A stretch of DNA of 13,911 nt from RGIG3009 sp045590415. GTDB taxonomy: Bacteria; Bacillota; Clostridia; Oscillospirales; Acutalibacteraceae. Shown piece by piece: positions 1-6,382 of this stretch; positions within the stretch are counted from its first letter, which is position 1, and each line of letters starts with the position of its first letter. Made by a program: the position numbers and the translations under genes. Below the pieces are notes generated by a model that had not been told where the DNA came from, searched no databases, and was given only the letters and a program-made list of their open reading frames with translations. Location: positions 1 to 13,911 of the forward strand of contig JAZNRA010000073.1 in the NCBI GenBank assembly GCA_045590415.1. The letters are read 5' to 3'.

Positions 1-1242
1 TAAGAAGGTGGAATCACCGATCACGGCAACCCAGTTCTTAATAAACTCTTTTCCCTTCGCTTTTTCCATACCGTGCAGGGCGGAAATACTGGCACCCATA
101 CAGATGGTGGTGTCGATGACACCGAGCGGCGCCACCGCACCCAGGGTATAGCAACCGATGTCGCCCGATGCGTGGATCTTCAGCTTATTCAGCACCGAGA
201 ACACGCTGCGGTGAGGACAGCCGGGGCAGAGAATGGGAGGACGCGCGGGCGCCTCCGCCTTATTGAAAACAGACTCGTCCTTGCCGTACAGAACGCGGCG
301 CAGGAGATTGGCGCTGTATTCGCCTTGCTTTGTAAAGCACTCCTTGCCCTTGACCTCAAAGCCCCAGGCGCGGACCTGCTCCTCAATCACGGGCTCCAGT
401 TCCTCAAAGACATAGACCGTTTCGACTTGATTGATAAAGTCCTCGATCAACTCGCGGGAGAGAGGATTGACAAGCCCCAGCTTCAGGATACTGGCGTTCG
501 GGCACACCTCTTTGACGTACTGATAGGCAATACCGCAGGTGATAAAACCAACGGATTTGTCGCCCATCTCCACTGTATTGACCGGGAACGTAGCGGCATC
601 CTTTGCCATTTGCTTTTCACGATCTTCGACCACCAGATGTCTGCCGATGGCGGAAGCGGGCATCATCACGTATTTTTGAGGCGAGCGGGTATACTCCTTG
701 TCCTCGACCTCCACCCGCTCACACAGTTCCACCGCACTTTGCGAGTGCGCGAGCTTGGTGGTCGTGCGAAGGATCACGGGCGTATCGTAGCGCTCGCTCA
801 GTTCATAAGCGAACTTCACAAACTCCTTCGCCTCCCCGCTGTCGGAGGGCTCCAGCACCGGCACGTGCGCGGCGCGCGCGATCATGCGGGTATCCTGCTC
901 GTTTTGAGAACTGGCAAGACCCGGATCGTCTGCCACGACGAACACCGATCCGCCGCCGACACCGGTATACGCGAACGTATACAGCGGGTCTGCCGCAACG
1001 TTCAAGCCGACGTGCTTCATGCACGCCATGCTTCTGACTCCCGAGATGGAAGCGCCGATCGCGACTTCTGCGGCAACCTTTTCGTTGGGCGCCCACTCGG
1101 TATAAACCTCGTCGTACTTGGCAAGATATTCACTGATTTCCGTACTCGGCGTTCCGGGATAGGCGCTGGACAGCTTAACGCCCGCCTCAAAGGCGCCTCT
1201 GGCGATCGCCTCGTTTCCGAGCATCATCGTTTTCTTTGACAC
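1..1242 (-). CDS. iorA: Indolepyruvate:ferredoxin oxidoreductase, alpha subunit (partial, 3' end outside window)
   Basis: IorA is the thiamine-diphosphate subunit of a cytoplasmic enzyme that interconverts aryl-pyruvates plus CoA with arylacetyl-CoA plus CO2, using ferredoxin. The visible 414 codons read MSKKTMMLGNEAIARG at the start, have the pyruvate-oxidoreductase-type N-terminal domain (AYPGTPSTEI at 27-36), a CPGCPHR motif at 339-345, GDIGCYTLG at 360-368, and stop at GDSTFL (409-414), inside the TPP/Mg2+-binding motif. The family is about 580-600 residues, so the rest of the TPP domain and the C-terminal [4Fe-4S] ferredoxin domain lie beyond the left edge. The start is GTG at 1242-1240, preceded by AAGGGGGAAC. 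It lies one base after the stop of the CoA ligase, so the two are surely cotranscribed and probably translationally coupled. iorB would be expected next, outside the window. Confidence 0.95.
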   Translation of the reverse strand, partial: MSKKTMMLGNEAIARGAFEAGVKLSSAYPGTPSTEISEYLAKYDEVYTEWAPNEKVAAEVAIGASISGVRSMACMKHVGLNVAADPLYTFAYTGVGGGSVFVVADDPGLASSQNEQDTRMIARAAHVPVLEPSDSGEAKEFVKFAYELSERYDTPVILRTTTKLAHSQSAVELCERVEVEDKEYTRSPQKYVMMPASAIGRHLVVEDREKQMAKDAATFPVNTVEMGDKSVGFITCGIAYQYVKEVCPNASILKLGLVNPLSRELIEDFINQVETVYVFEELEPVIEEQVRAWGFEVKGKECFTKQGEYSANLLRRVLYGKDESVFNKAEAPARPPILCPGCPHRSVFSVLNKLKIHASGDIGCYTLGAVAPLGVIDTTICMGASISALHGMEKAKGKEFIKNWVAVIGDSTFL

Positions 1243-1243
1243 G

Positions 1244-2542
1244 TTAGTTCCCCCTTAAATCTTTCACGCGTTTTGCTTTTCCTTCGAATCGTTGCAGGGT
1301 GTTGGGGGATTCCAACAAGACCTTCGCATCGAGTCCGAGAATAATCTTTAACTTGTTTCTGACCTCTGCGGTGATCTTCTCCAACACCGAGAACGAGTCG
1401 GTGCTGTGCGCGAGCTCCACCTTGACCGTCAATTTGTCGAGATACCCCTCGCGCTCCAGAATGATCTCGTAGTGCGGACCTAATTCCTCTACGCTGAGGA
1501 TAACCTCCTCGATCTGACTCGGGAACACGTTGACGCCGCGGATCTTGAGCATATCGTCGCTTCGGCCCGAAAGGTTCTCCATACGGCACAGCGTTCTGCC
1601 GCACTTGCACGGCTCGTAGAACAGACGGGTAATATCCTTGGTGCGATAACGAATGAGCGGTAATCCCTCTTTTTTGATACAGGTGATAACCAACTCGCCC
1701 TGCTCGCCGGCGGGCAATACCTCACCCGTTTTGGGATCAATGATTTCGGGGATGAAGTAGTCCTCGTTGATGTGCATACCGCAGTGCTCTAAGCATTCGC
1801 CCGATACACCGGGACCCATCAGCTCGCTCATACCGTAGTTGGAGGTGATAAGCAGATCGTTTCCCCAATACTTGTGCATTTCTTCGCGCATGGCGTCGGT
1901 CAGCAGTTCGCTTCCCACCAAGGCGATCTTCACTTTGAGATCGCGCTCGGGATCAACGCCCATTTCTCGGGCGACCTCCGCCAAGCGCAGGGCGTAGGAG
2001 GGGGTGGCGACCAAAAGCGAGGTTTCAAAATCCTGCATATACATGATCTGTTTTTGTGAGTTCCCCGTAGAGGAGGGAACGATGGCGGCACCGATGTTCT
2101 CAAGTCCGTAGTGCAGTCCCAGCGCACCCGTGAACATACCGTAGCCAAAGCAGATCTGCGCCACGTCTTTAGCGCTCGCACCGCCCATGCAGGCAATGCG
2201 CGATACGCACTCGGTCCAGGTCTCAATGTCACCTTGCGTGTACCCGACCACTGTGGGTTTTCCCGTGGTTCCGCTCGATGCGTGAATACGCACGAGTTTA
2301 TCCTTTCCCACCGCAAACAGACCGAACGGATAATTGTCCCGCATATCTTGCTTGGTGACAAAGGGGAGCCGGGCAAGATCGGACAAGGACTGAATATCCT
2401 CCGGCTTCACTCCCGCATCCTCCATTTTTTTGCGGTACGCGGGTACCTTTTCGTACACACGACGTACCGTTTCCTGCAATCGCTTAAGTTGCAGCGCTTC
2501 CAGTTCTTCTCTGGGAAGCGTTTCTTCTTTTGACCAAATCAT
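1244..2542 (-). CDS. paaK: Phenylacetate-CoA ligase family protein (arylacetate-CoA ligase)
   Basis: This is an ATP-dependent, AMP-forming ligase that converts phenylacetate or related aryl acids to the CoA thioester in the cytoplasm. The 432-residue length is normal for PaaK. The adenylate-forming signature SSGTTGKPT sits at residues 89-97, the acyl-adenylate motif YGMSELMGPGVSGEC lies in the middle, the hinge region contains RYRTKDITRL, and the C-terminal subdomain carries GRSDDMLKIRGVNVFPSQIEE. The gene lies between a sodium symporter (26 bp upstream) and iorA (1 bp downstream). PaaK paralogues next to indolepyruvate oxidoreductase are known in archaea and Clostridia, where they may act on indoleacetate, phenylacetate or hydroxyphenylacetate. 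The exact substrate cannot be read from the sequence. AGGT about 8 bases before the ATG may serve as the ribosome binding site. Confidence 0.93.
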   Translation of the reverse strand: MIWSKEETLPREELEALQLKRLQETVRRVYEKVPAYRKKMEDAGVKPEDIQSLSDLARLPFVTKQDMRDNYPFGLFAVGKDKLVRIHASSGTTGKPTVVGYTQGDIETWTECVSRIACMGGASAKDVAQICFGYGMFTGALGLHYGLENIGAAIVPSSTGNSQKQIMYMQDFETSLLVATPSYALRLAEVAREMGVDPERDLKVKIALVGSELLTDAMREEMHKYWGNDLLITSNYGMSELMGPGVSGECLEHCGMHINEDYFIPEIIDPKTGEVLPAGEQGELVITCIKKEGLPLIRYRTKDITRLFYEPCKCGRTLCRMENLSGRSDDMLKIRGVNVFPSQIEEVILSVEELGPHYEIILEREGYLDKLTVKVELAHSTDSFSVLEKITAEVRNKLKIILGLDAKVLLESPNTLQRFEGKAKRVKDLRGN

Positions 2543-2568
2543 GCTTGTTACCTAATCCTTTTCCCTAA

Positions 2569-4110
2569 TTATTGAATTTCTCCCTCAAAACGCTTGTCGA
2601 ACGCTTCGGCGAGGATGGCGTCCTCCGGCTTTTTAGTCAGCAAGCTGACCGCTACCGTCACGATCAGAGAGAACGCCATACAGACGGTACCGATCAGCGG
2701 GGACGTGCCCACGCCGTCTTTCAAGGCGACGCCCACGGAGCAATCCCATCCGTTTTTGTCGTATCCGAAGACGAAGATCAAGCCAACCGTCAACACCAGC
2801 GAGCCGATGACGGAACTCCAGACTGCCGGTTTTGTTACGCGTTTCCAGGTAACACCCAACACGTAGGGGCCGATAAAGCATCCCGCCAGCGTACCCCAAC
2901 TGATACCCATCATATAGGCGATGGCGGCAATGCCGTATTTCTCGTTGAGCAACGCAAGGAAGACCGAAATCGCCACAAAAAGGAGACACAACGTTTTCAT
3001 CACCACGTTGACGCGCTTATCGCTTGCCTTTTCGCCCAGTTTTCCTTTGTAAAGATCAATAGCGATCACCGAAGAACCCGCCAGCGAAACCGAGGATAGC
3101 GTGGACATGCTGGCAGAGAGGATCAACACGGCGATCACACCCGTGAGCCCTGCGGGAATCGCGAGCCCCAGCATGGTGGGGACGACTTCCGCATGGGGAA
3201 TGCCCTGCGTTTCGGGGAAGAACGCGCTTAACGCACCCGTGAAATACGCGGTGAAACCAATGATCAATGCAAAGACGGTGCTGATCACCACACCTTGCGA
3301 AATTGCCTTCTTATCGCGAATGGCATAATACTTGTGAATGGTCTGGGGGAGCGCCCACACGCCGAAGGACGTCAGTACGATCAGCGAGATCAAGGAAACC
3401 GTGCTTCCGTAAAGCCCTTTGCTTTCGGCACCTACGGTAAACCAGGTCAGGTTGGGGTCATTGACGATCTTGGAAATATCCCAGTTCACCTGCTCGGAAT
3501 TCATAAAGCAGAAGACCATGCAGACAACACCGATCAGCATGATGATTCCTTGAATGAAATCGGAAAGCGCAGTGGCAAAATAGCCGCCGAAAAAGAGGTA
3601 TAACGCCGTCAGCACAGCAAGGGCGATCATGACGATCCACCCTTCAATGCCGAACACGATCTCAAACAGACTGCTGAGCCCGTTGTAAACGGAAGCAGAG
3701 TAAGGAATCAGAAAGATGAAAATGATCACGGCAGAAACGAACTTTAACTTCTTATCGCCGTAGCGTTTCTCAAAGAATTCGGGCATGGTCTTGGCTTGCA
3801 GCCGCTGTGTCATGTTTTTTGTCCGCTTGGCAAGGACCAGCCAAGCGATCAGCGTTCCGAGGATGGCATTACCGATACCGATCCATATCGATGCCAACCC
3901 GAAAGCGCGTCCGAACTGACCGGCATAGCCGATAAAGACAACGGCGGAAAAATACGTCGTTCCGTAAGCAAATGCCGTCATCCAACCATTGAGCCCTTTC
4001 TTGCCGGCAAGGAGGAAGTCGTTGACCGATCCCGCGCGGTTGCGGGTATAAAATGCAATGCCGACCATTGCCAAAGCATACAGTGCCAAAATTAAGTAAT
4101 CTGCTACCAT
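2569..4110 (-). CDS. Sodium:solute symporter (SSS family)
   Basis: This is a 513-residue integral membrane protein of the SSS/PutP class, which couples inward sodium flow to substrate uptake. The N-terminus MVADYLILALYALAMVGIAFY starts the first of about 13 hydrophobic helices. Family hallmarks are visible: FLLAGKKGLNGW after helix 1, GGYFATALSDFIQGIIML in the middle, and SASMSTLSSVSLAGSSV further on, in the sodium-site helix. Length matches the family. It is the first gene of the unit with paaK and iorA, preceded by AGGAGTG seven bases before the ATG and by a consensus promoter. The substrate is unknown. The context suggests an aryl acid such as phenylacetate or indoleacetate, but SSS members also carry proline, pantothenate and short carboxylates. 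Confidence 0.9.
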   Translation of the reverse strand: MVADYLILALYALAMVGIAFYTRNRAGSVNDFLLAGKKGLNGWMTAFAYGTTYFSAVVFIGYAGQFGRAFGLASIWIGIGNAILGTLIAWLVLAKRTKNMTQRLQAKTMPEFFEKRYGDKKLKFVSAVIIFIFLIPYSASVYNGLSSLFEIVFGIEGWIVMIALAVLTALYLFFGGYFATALSDFIQGIIMLIGVVCMVFCFMNSEQVNWDISKIVNDPNLTWFTVGAESKGLYGSTVSLISLIVLTSFGVWALPQTIHKYYAIRDKKAISQGVVISTVFALIIGFTAYFTGALSAFFPETQGIPHAEVVPTMLGLAIPAGLTGVIAVLILSASMSTLSSVSLAGSSVIAIDLYKGKLGEKASDKRVNVVMKTLCLLFVAISVFLALLNEKYGIAAIAYMMGISWGTLAGCFIGPYVLGVTWKRVTKPAVWSSVIGSLVLTVGLIFVFGYDKNGWDCSVGVALKDGVGTSPLIGTVCMAFSLIVTVAVSLLTKKPEDAILAEAFDKRFEGEIQ

Positions 4111-4149
4111 ACTGCACTCCTATATACCTAAAATAAATATACAAGGGAA

Positions 4150-4178
4150 AATATAACACATTTTTTCTGCTATATCAA
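4150..4178 (-). promoter_or_regulatory. SigA-type promoter of the symporter-paaK-iorA operon
   Basis: On the minus strand, TTGATA (4178-4173) and TATATT (4155-4150) are separated by exactly 17 bases and stand about 40 bases before the symporter ATG. This is close to the housekeeping consensus. A tandem 8-mer, TTTTGCAA twice (plus-strand 4195-4210), lies just upstream of the -35 box. Confidence 0.75.
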
Positions 4179-4325
4179 GATGAATATGGTGTTTTTTTGC
4201 AATTTTGCAACGAATTTCCGCACCGTAAATCGGCAAATCCTTCAACCGCGCCTGCTTATCGTTGCGGCGGGCTTTTTCATCGCTAAAATTTTATCTAACC
4301 ATGTGATTATCGCGTGTTTTTCGTA

Positions 4326-4371
4326 TAGAAAAAGCGCCCGGGTTTTCCAAACGGCGGAAATGGGCGCTTTC
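4326..4371 (-). terminator. Rho-independent terminator of the ribbon-helix-helix gene
   Basis: On the minus strand, AAAGCGCCC (4370-4362) pairs with GGGCGCTTT (4339-4331). An inner stem TTTCC/GGAAA extends the hairpin, and a TTTTTC run follows. It begins three bases after the stop codon of the small regulator. On the plus strand no T-run follows, so it acts in one direction. Confidence 0.8.
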
Positions 4372-4373
4372 GG

Positions 4374-4562
4374 CTATTTTACCTCGCTGTTTTTAATGGC
4401 ATAGTCAAGTAAAATGTTGATCAACTCATTTCGTGAACGGTTGGTTTGTTCTGCTAATTTGTCCAAACCGGCAACGGTTTCATCCTTGATGCGAATCGAA
4501 AACACTTTGTATCCGTCTTCACCTTTCAAGGCCTTTTTATTTATAATGAGTTTTTCTTTCAT
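4374..4562 (-). CDS. Small ribbon-helix-helix (CopG/Arc-type) DNA-binding protein
   Basis: This 62-residue protein starts MKEKLIINKKALKGEDG. A short beta-strand segment, YKVFSIRIKDETV, is followed by two helices (AGLDKLAEQTN and SRNELINILLDYAIK), the ribbon-helix-helix layout of dimeric DNA-binding repressors. I prefer the ATG at 4562 because GGTGGGGTGG lies just upstream as ribosome binding site. An in-frame GTG at 4577 would add five residues (product starting MGWFD) but would consume that site. The gene is divergent from the three-gene membrane operon beginning at 4650, and a perfect inverted repeat lies between them, so control of that operon is likely but inferred. No antitoxin partner gene is visible. 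Confidence 0.82.
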   Translation of the reverse strand: MKEKLIINKKALKGEDGYKVFSIRIKDETVAGLDKLAEQTNRSRNELINILLDYAIKNSEVK

Positions 4563-4589
4563 GTCAAACCACCCCACCGATATTATGGC

Positions 4590-4619
4590 TTGACAAATGT
4601 TACAAATATATGTTATAGT
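4590..4619 (+). promoter_or_regulatory. SigA-type promoter of the 2TM/TM2/DUF2752 operon
   Basis: TTGACA (4590-4595) and TATAGT (4614-4619) are separated by 18 bases. The -35 box is perfect. The -10 box is embedded in the inverted repeat at 4611-4627. Transcription would start near 4626, about 25 bases before the first gene. Confidence 0.75.
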
Positions 4620-4627
4620 TTATAACA
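4611..4627. promoter_or_regulatory. Candidate operator: perfect 7+7 inverted repeat over the -10 box
   Basis: TGTTATA (4611-4617), spacer GTT, TATAACA (4621-4627) is a perfect inverted repeat that covers the -10 box of the rightward promoter. A related half-site, TGTTACA, lies at 4598-4604 in the same orientation as the first arm, 13 bases upstream. The position would let a bound protein block RNA polymerase. The divergently encoded ribbon-helix-helix protein is the obvious candidate ligand (inference). Confidence 0.5.
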
Positions 4628-4649
4628 TAAAGTCGAAAGAGGTGGGATT

Positions 4650-4934
4650 TTGAGTAAAAAAGCAATTTTTCCAAAGGTCATTATTATTATGGTCGTGGCA
4701 TTGATCTGTTTGGCGATCACTCTGTCGTTGGCGTTTTTACTCGGTGCTGTTGATACGGACGTTTTTGATTTTTCAAATCTGAATTTCTCAAACATGTTGC
4801 CGGTCATCATTATCGGTGGTTTCGTCAGTTGCGTGGTTGTGGGTTTTTTGGTTATTTTTTTGGCTAAAGATGTGTTCATCAAGGCTAAAAATTATTTTTT
4901 TGAAACAGATAAAGATGGGGGAAATGAAAAATGA
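4650..4934 (+). CDS. Small two-helix membrane protein of unknown function
   Basis: This 94-residue protein has two strongly hydrophobic segments, about residues 9-32 (KVIIIMVVALICLAITLSLA) and 50-72 (LPVIIIGGFVSCVVVGFLVI), joined by an acidic and asparagine-rich loop (DTDVFDFSNLNFSN), with a charged C-terminal tail. I do not recognise a family. The start is TTG at 4650, chosen because AGAGGTGG precedes it at close spacing and no better ATG lies before the first helix. The stop overlaps the next gene by four bases (ATGA), so it is the first gene of a translationally coupled operon with the TM2 and DUF2752 proteins. Confidence 0.75.
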   Translation: MSKKAIFPKVIIIMVVALICLAITLSLAFLLGAVDTDVFDFSNLNFSNMLPVIIIGGFVSCVVVGFLVIFLAKDVFIKAKNYFFETDKDGGNEK

Positions 4935-5383
4935 ATTGTACAAATCATCCGGACGTAGAAGCTCAAGGCATGTGTGCCTATTGCGGCAAGCCGTTTTGCA
5001 AGGAATGTCTTGTAGAAGTGAAAGGCAGAATGTATTGTAAGGAGGATCTCGGCAACGTACTGGACGAAGCGAAAAGCACCGCCGCTGCTTCACAGCCGAC
5101 GATCAATATCACTAATACGAACGACAATGCCAACAGCAATGTCAATGCCAATGTGAATGCCGGTTTCATGGGCGCGCCTCGCAAGAGCAAAATGGTTGCA
5201 CTGATCCTTTGCCTTATCGGCTTTTTCGGACTTGGCGGTTTGCACAGGATGTATGTCGGAAAGGTTGGAAGCGGCGTTGTTCACTTCCTGACGTACGGAC
5301 TTTGCGCGGTTGGTACCATTATCGACTTGATTGCTATCTTGTCGGGCGGATTCAGAGATAGCTATGGACAACCGTTGGTATAA
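4931..5383 (+). CDS. B-box-type zinc finger plus TM2 domain membrane protein
   Basis: This 150-residue protein has three parts. Residues 1-40 form a cysteine/histidine zinc-binding module (C3, H6, C15, C18, C23, C26, C36; for example CAYCGKPFCKECL), like the B-box-type fingers found at the N-terminus of many bacterial membrane proteins. Residues 50-82 are a low-complexity linker rich in Asn, Ala and Val. Residues 86-140 are a TM2 domain: two hydrophobic helices around the motif GLGGLHRMYVGKVGSG and a conserved Asp in IIDLIAIL. TM2 proteins sit in the cytoplasmic membrane; their function is mostly unknown. The gene overlaps the upstream gene by 4 bases and the downstream gene by 20. Confidence 0.88.
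   Translation: MNCTNHPDVEAQGMCAYCGKPFCKECLVEVKGRMYCKEDLGNVLDEAKSTAAASQPTINITNTNDNANSNVNANVNAGFMGAPRKSKMVALILCLIGFFGLGGLHRMYVGKVGSGVVHFLTYGLCAVGTIIDLIAILSGGFRDSYGQPLV
5126..5161 (+). repeat. Coding hexanucleotide tandem repeat (Asn-X linker)
   Basis: Six in-frame hexamers, AATGCC AACAGC AATGTC then AATGCC AATGTG AATGCC, encode alternating Asn-Ala/Ser/Val residues in the linker between the zinc finger and the TM2 domain. Such repeats can change length in whole units without breaking the frame. Confidence 0.7.
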
Positions 5384-5774
5384 GTTTCGTAAAAATATAA
5401 AAACGAAAAGATATACCCTGCACCGTATCGGCGCAGGGTGTATGCTTTTTGTCCTTCTTTACGTTATTACGACAGTATTCGGCTGGTCGTTATGTCCGTT
5501 CAAACGCTTGCTTGGGGTTCCTTGCTTTGGTTGCGGGCTGACACGCGCCTTTATTTCTATTTTGCAATTCGATTTTGTTTCTGCCGTGCGGTATCACGTG
5601 TTGTCTATTCCTTTATTCTTAAGTATTTTCATCTATGTACTGATAGTTGCTTTCGATATCGTGTTGGGGAAAAGCAATATTGAAAAAGTTGAGAATTTTT
5701 TGGGGAAAAAATATATGTATGTGATATATGTGTTCATTTTAGTTTTAAGCGTACATTTGAATCACTTGATTTGA
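5364..5774 (+). CDS. DUF2752 family membrane protein
   Basis: This 136-residue membrane protein carries the DUF2752 signature: CPFKRLLG at 44-51 followed by CFGCGLTRA at 54-62, with paired cysteines C54 and C57. Hydrophobic helices lie at about 22-42, 78-102 and 117-135, which fits the small multi-helix family. Function is unknown; the cysteines could bind metal or form a disulfide. The start is ATG 5364, 20 bases inside the end of the TM2 gene. A TTG at 5331 would give an N-terminus of LSCRADSEIA that adds nothing recognisable. No good ribosome binding site precedes 5364, so translation probably depends on ribosomes finishing the TM2 gene. Confidence 0.83.
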   Translation: MDNRWYKFRKNIKTKRYTLHRIGAGCMLFVLLYVITTVFGWSLCPFKRLLGVPCFGCGLTRAFISILQFDFVSAVRYHVLSIPLFLSIFIYVLIVAFDIVLGKSNIEKVENFLGKKYMYVIYVFILVLSVHLNHLI

Positions 5775-5836
5775 AGTGTTTGTATATCTTTGTGTGCGAA
5801 CGTAGAGAACGGATTCTTCCGTTCCGTTTACGCCTG

Positions 5837-5903
5837 ACTCAAATTCCGTAAAATCGGTAGCTGCGGCCTCTTGTCGTCTGCGGCGGCTTCGCCTTGCAGA
5901 CGG
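5837..5903 (+). repeat. Repeat copy A with tRNA-Pro-like 13-mer and hairpin
   Basis: Copy A shares the order ACTC-AA-TTC-GTAAAATC, then TAGCTGCGGCCTCTTG, then TCGTCTGC with a variable centre and GCAGACGG, with copy B at 6041-6106. GTCTGC and GCAGAC pair as a hairpin. CTGCGGCCTCTTG (5861-5873) is identical to 6448-6460 inside tRNA-Pro. Confidence 0.6.
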
Positions 5904-5929
5904 TGAAACAGCCCCTTTGTGTAAAGGTG

Positions 5930-5953
5930 CCGGTCAGCCATGCGGCTGACCGG
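5930..5953. repeat. Perfect stem-loop, REP-like
   Basis: CCGGTCAGCC (5930-5939), loop ATGC, GGCTGACCGG (5944-5953): a perfect 10 bp stem. No T-run follows on either strand, so a standard intrinsic terminator is unlikely. It lies about 155 bases beyond the DUF2752 gene and could be a mobile palindromic repeat or an mRNA 3' stabiliser. Confidence 0.55.
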
Positions 5954-6040
5954 GGGATTATCTTATTATTCGCACAAAATCAAACCAACACCGTAGGGCA
6001 GGGGCTTGCTCCTGCCGTCATAACGGAACGGTGGTGGTCA

Positions 6041-6106
6041 ACTCGAACTTTGCAAAATCATTAGTTGCGGCCTCTTGTCGTCTGCTTCGCATTCGCTCGC
6101 AGACGG
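6041..6106 (+). repeat. Repeat copy B, partner of 5837-5903
   Basis: Copy B reads ACTCGAACTTTGCAAAATC, then TAGTTGCGGCCTCTTG, then TCGTCTGC, a variable centre and GCAGACGG. It is roughly 75-80 percent identical to copy A by eye, with the hairpin loop the most divergent part. TGCGGCCTCTTG (6066-6077) again matches tRNA-Pro. AACGGAACGG (6022-6031) just upstream is the inverse of CCGTTCCGTT (5819-5828) upstream of copy A. Confidence 0.6.
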
Positions 6107-6231
6107 AGGCTCGACGACCGCTTACGCGGTACCCGTCTCGCCATTTTCGGCGGCGAACTTGCCACCGGCAACTTCGCTGATCGCCGAAACCCTCTCGCTC
6201 GTCTTTAGTTGGCAAGGGCTTTGAGAGGTCC

Positions 6232-6372
6232 GAGTGACAGGTTATTTGTACAGTGCGGTAGTTATGATCTCGTCTATGAGTTTCGGTAGAGCAGGGCAGG
6301 GCGGTGCCACTCTACGCCCTAAAAACGTCACACTGTGAGGTTTTGTTAACGGGCTTTCGACTCCTGTCACTC
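6232..6372. repeat. 141 bp element with tRNA-like terminal inverted repeats
   Basis: GAGTGACAGG (6232-6241) and CCTGTCACTC (6363-6372) are perfect 10 bp inverted ends. The left end extends to a 15 bp direct copy (6227-6241) of the tRNA-Pro 3' part at 6425-6439. The right end extends to a 17 bp inverted copy (6356-6372) of tRNA-Pro bases 6430-6446. The interior has AGGGCG/CGCCCT and TCACA-C-TGTGA palindromes and no convincing gene. It looks like a small non-autonomous element or the scar of integration at the tRNA gene. Confidence 0.5.
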
Positions 6373-6382
6373 TCTTACAAAG

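Larger units (their letters stand above)
5775..6226. other. Gene-free repeat-rich spacer
   Basis: No credible coding region. The stretch holds a weak hairpin (GAACGGA 5807-5813 with TCCGTTC 5818-5824, no T-run), two copies of a 66 bp repeat, a perfect 10 bp stem-loop (5930-5953), and a GC-rich segment around 6000 where GGGCAGGGGCTTGCTCCTGCC folds on itself. From 6107 to 6220 there is compositionally uneven sequence with an open minus-strand frame that resembles nothing. The region looks like accumulated short repeats or decayed insertions next to a tRNA gene. Confidence 0.6.

Noticed and set aside
73..1239. A 388-codon open frame on the plus strand
   Set aside because: It is antisense to a clearly recognisable iorA coding sequence; its product is Arg/His-rich and resembles no family.
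5807..5824. Hairpin GAACGGA/TCCGTTC as terminator of the DUF2752 operon
   Set aside because: Stem of only 7 pairs and no T-run after it; too weak to call.
6018..6215. A 65-codon open frame on the minus strand in the repeat region
   Set aside because: Arg-rich product from GC-rich repeat sequence, no ribosome binding site, no recognisable motif.
5837..6372. CRISPR array
   Set aside because: The repeats are few, unequal in spacing and imperfect, and no cas gene is present.
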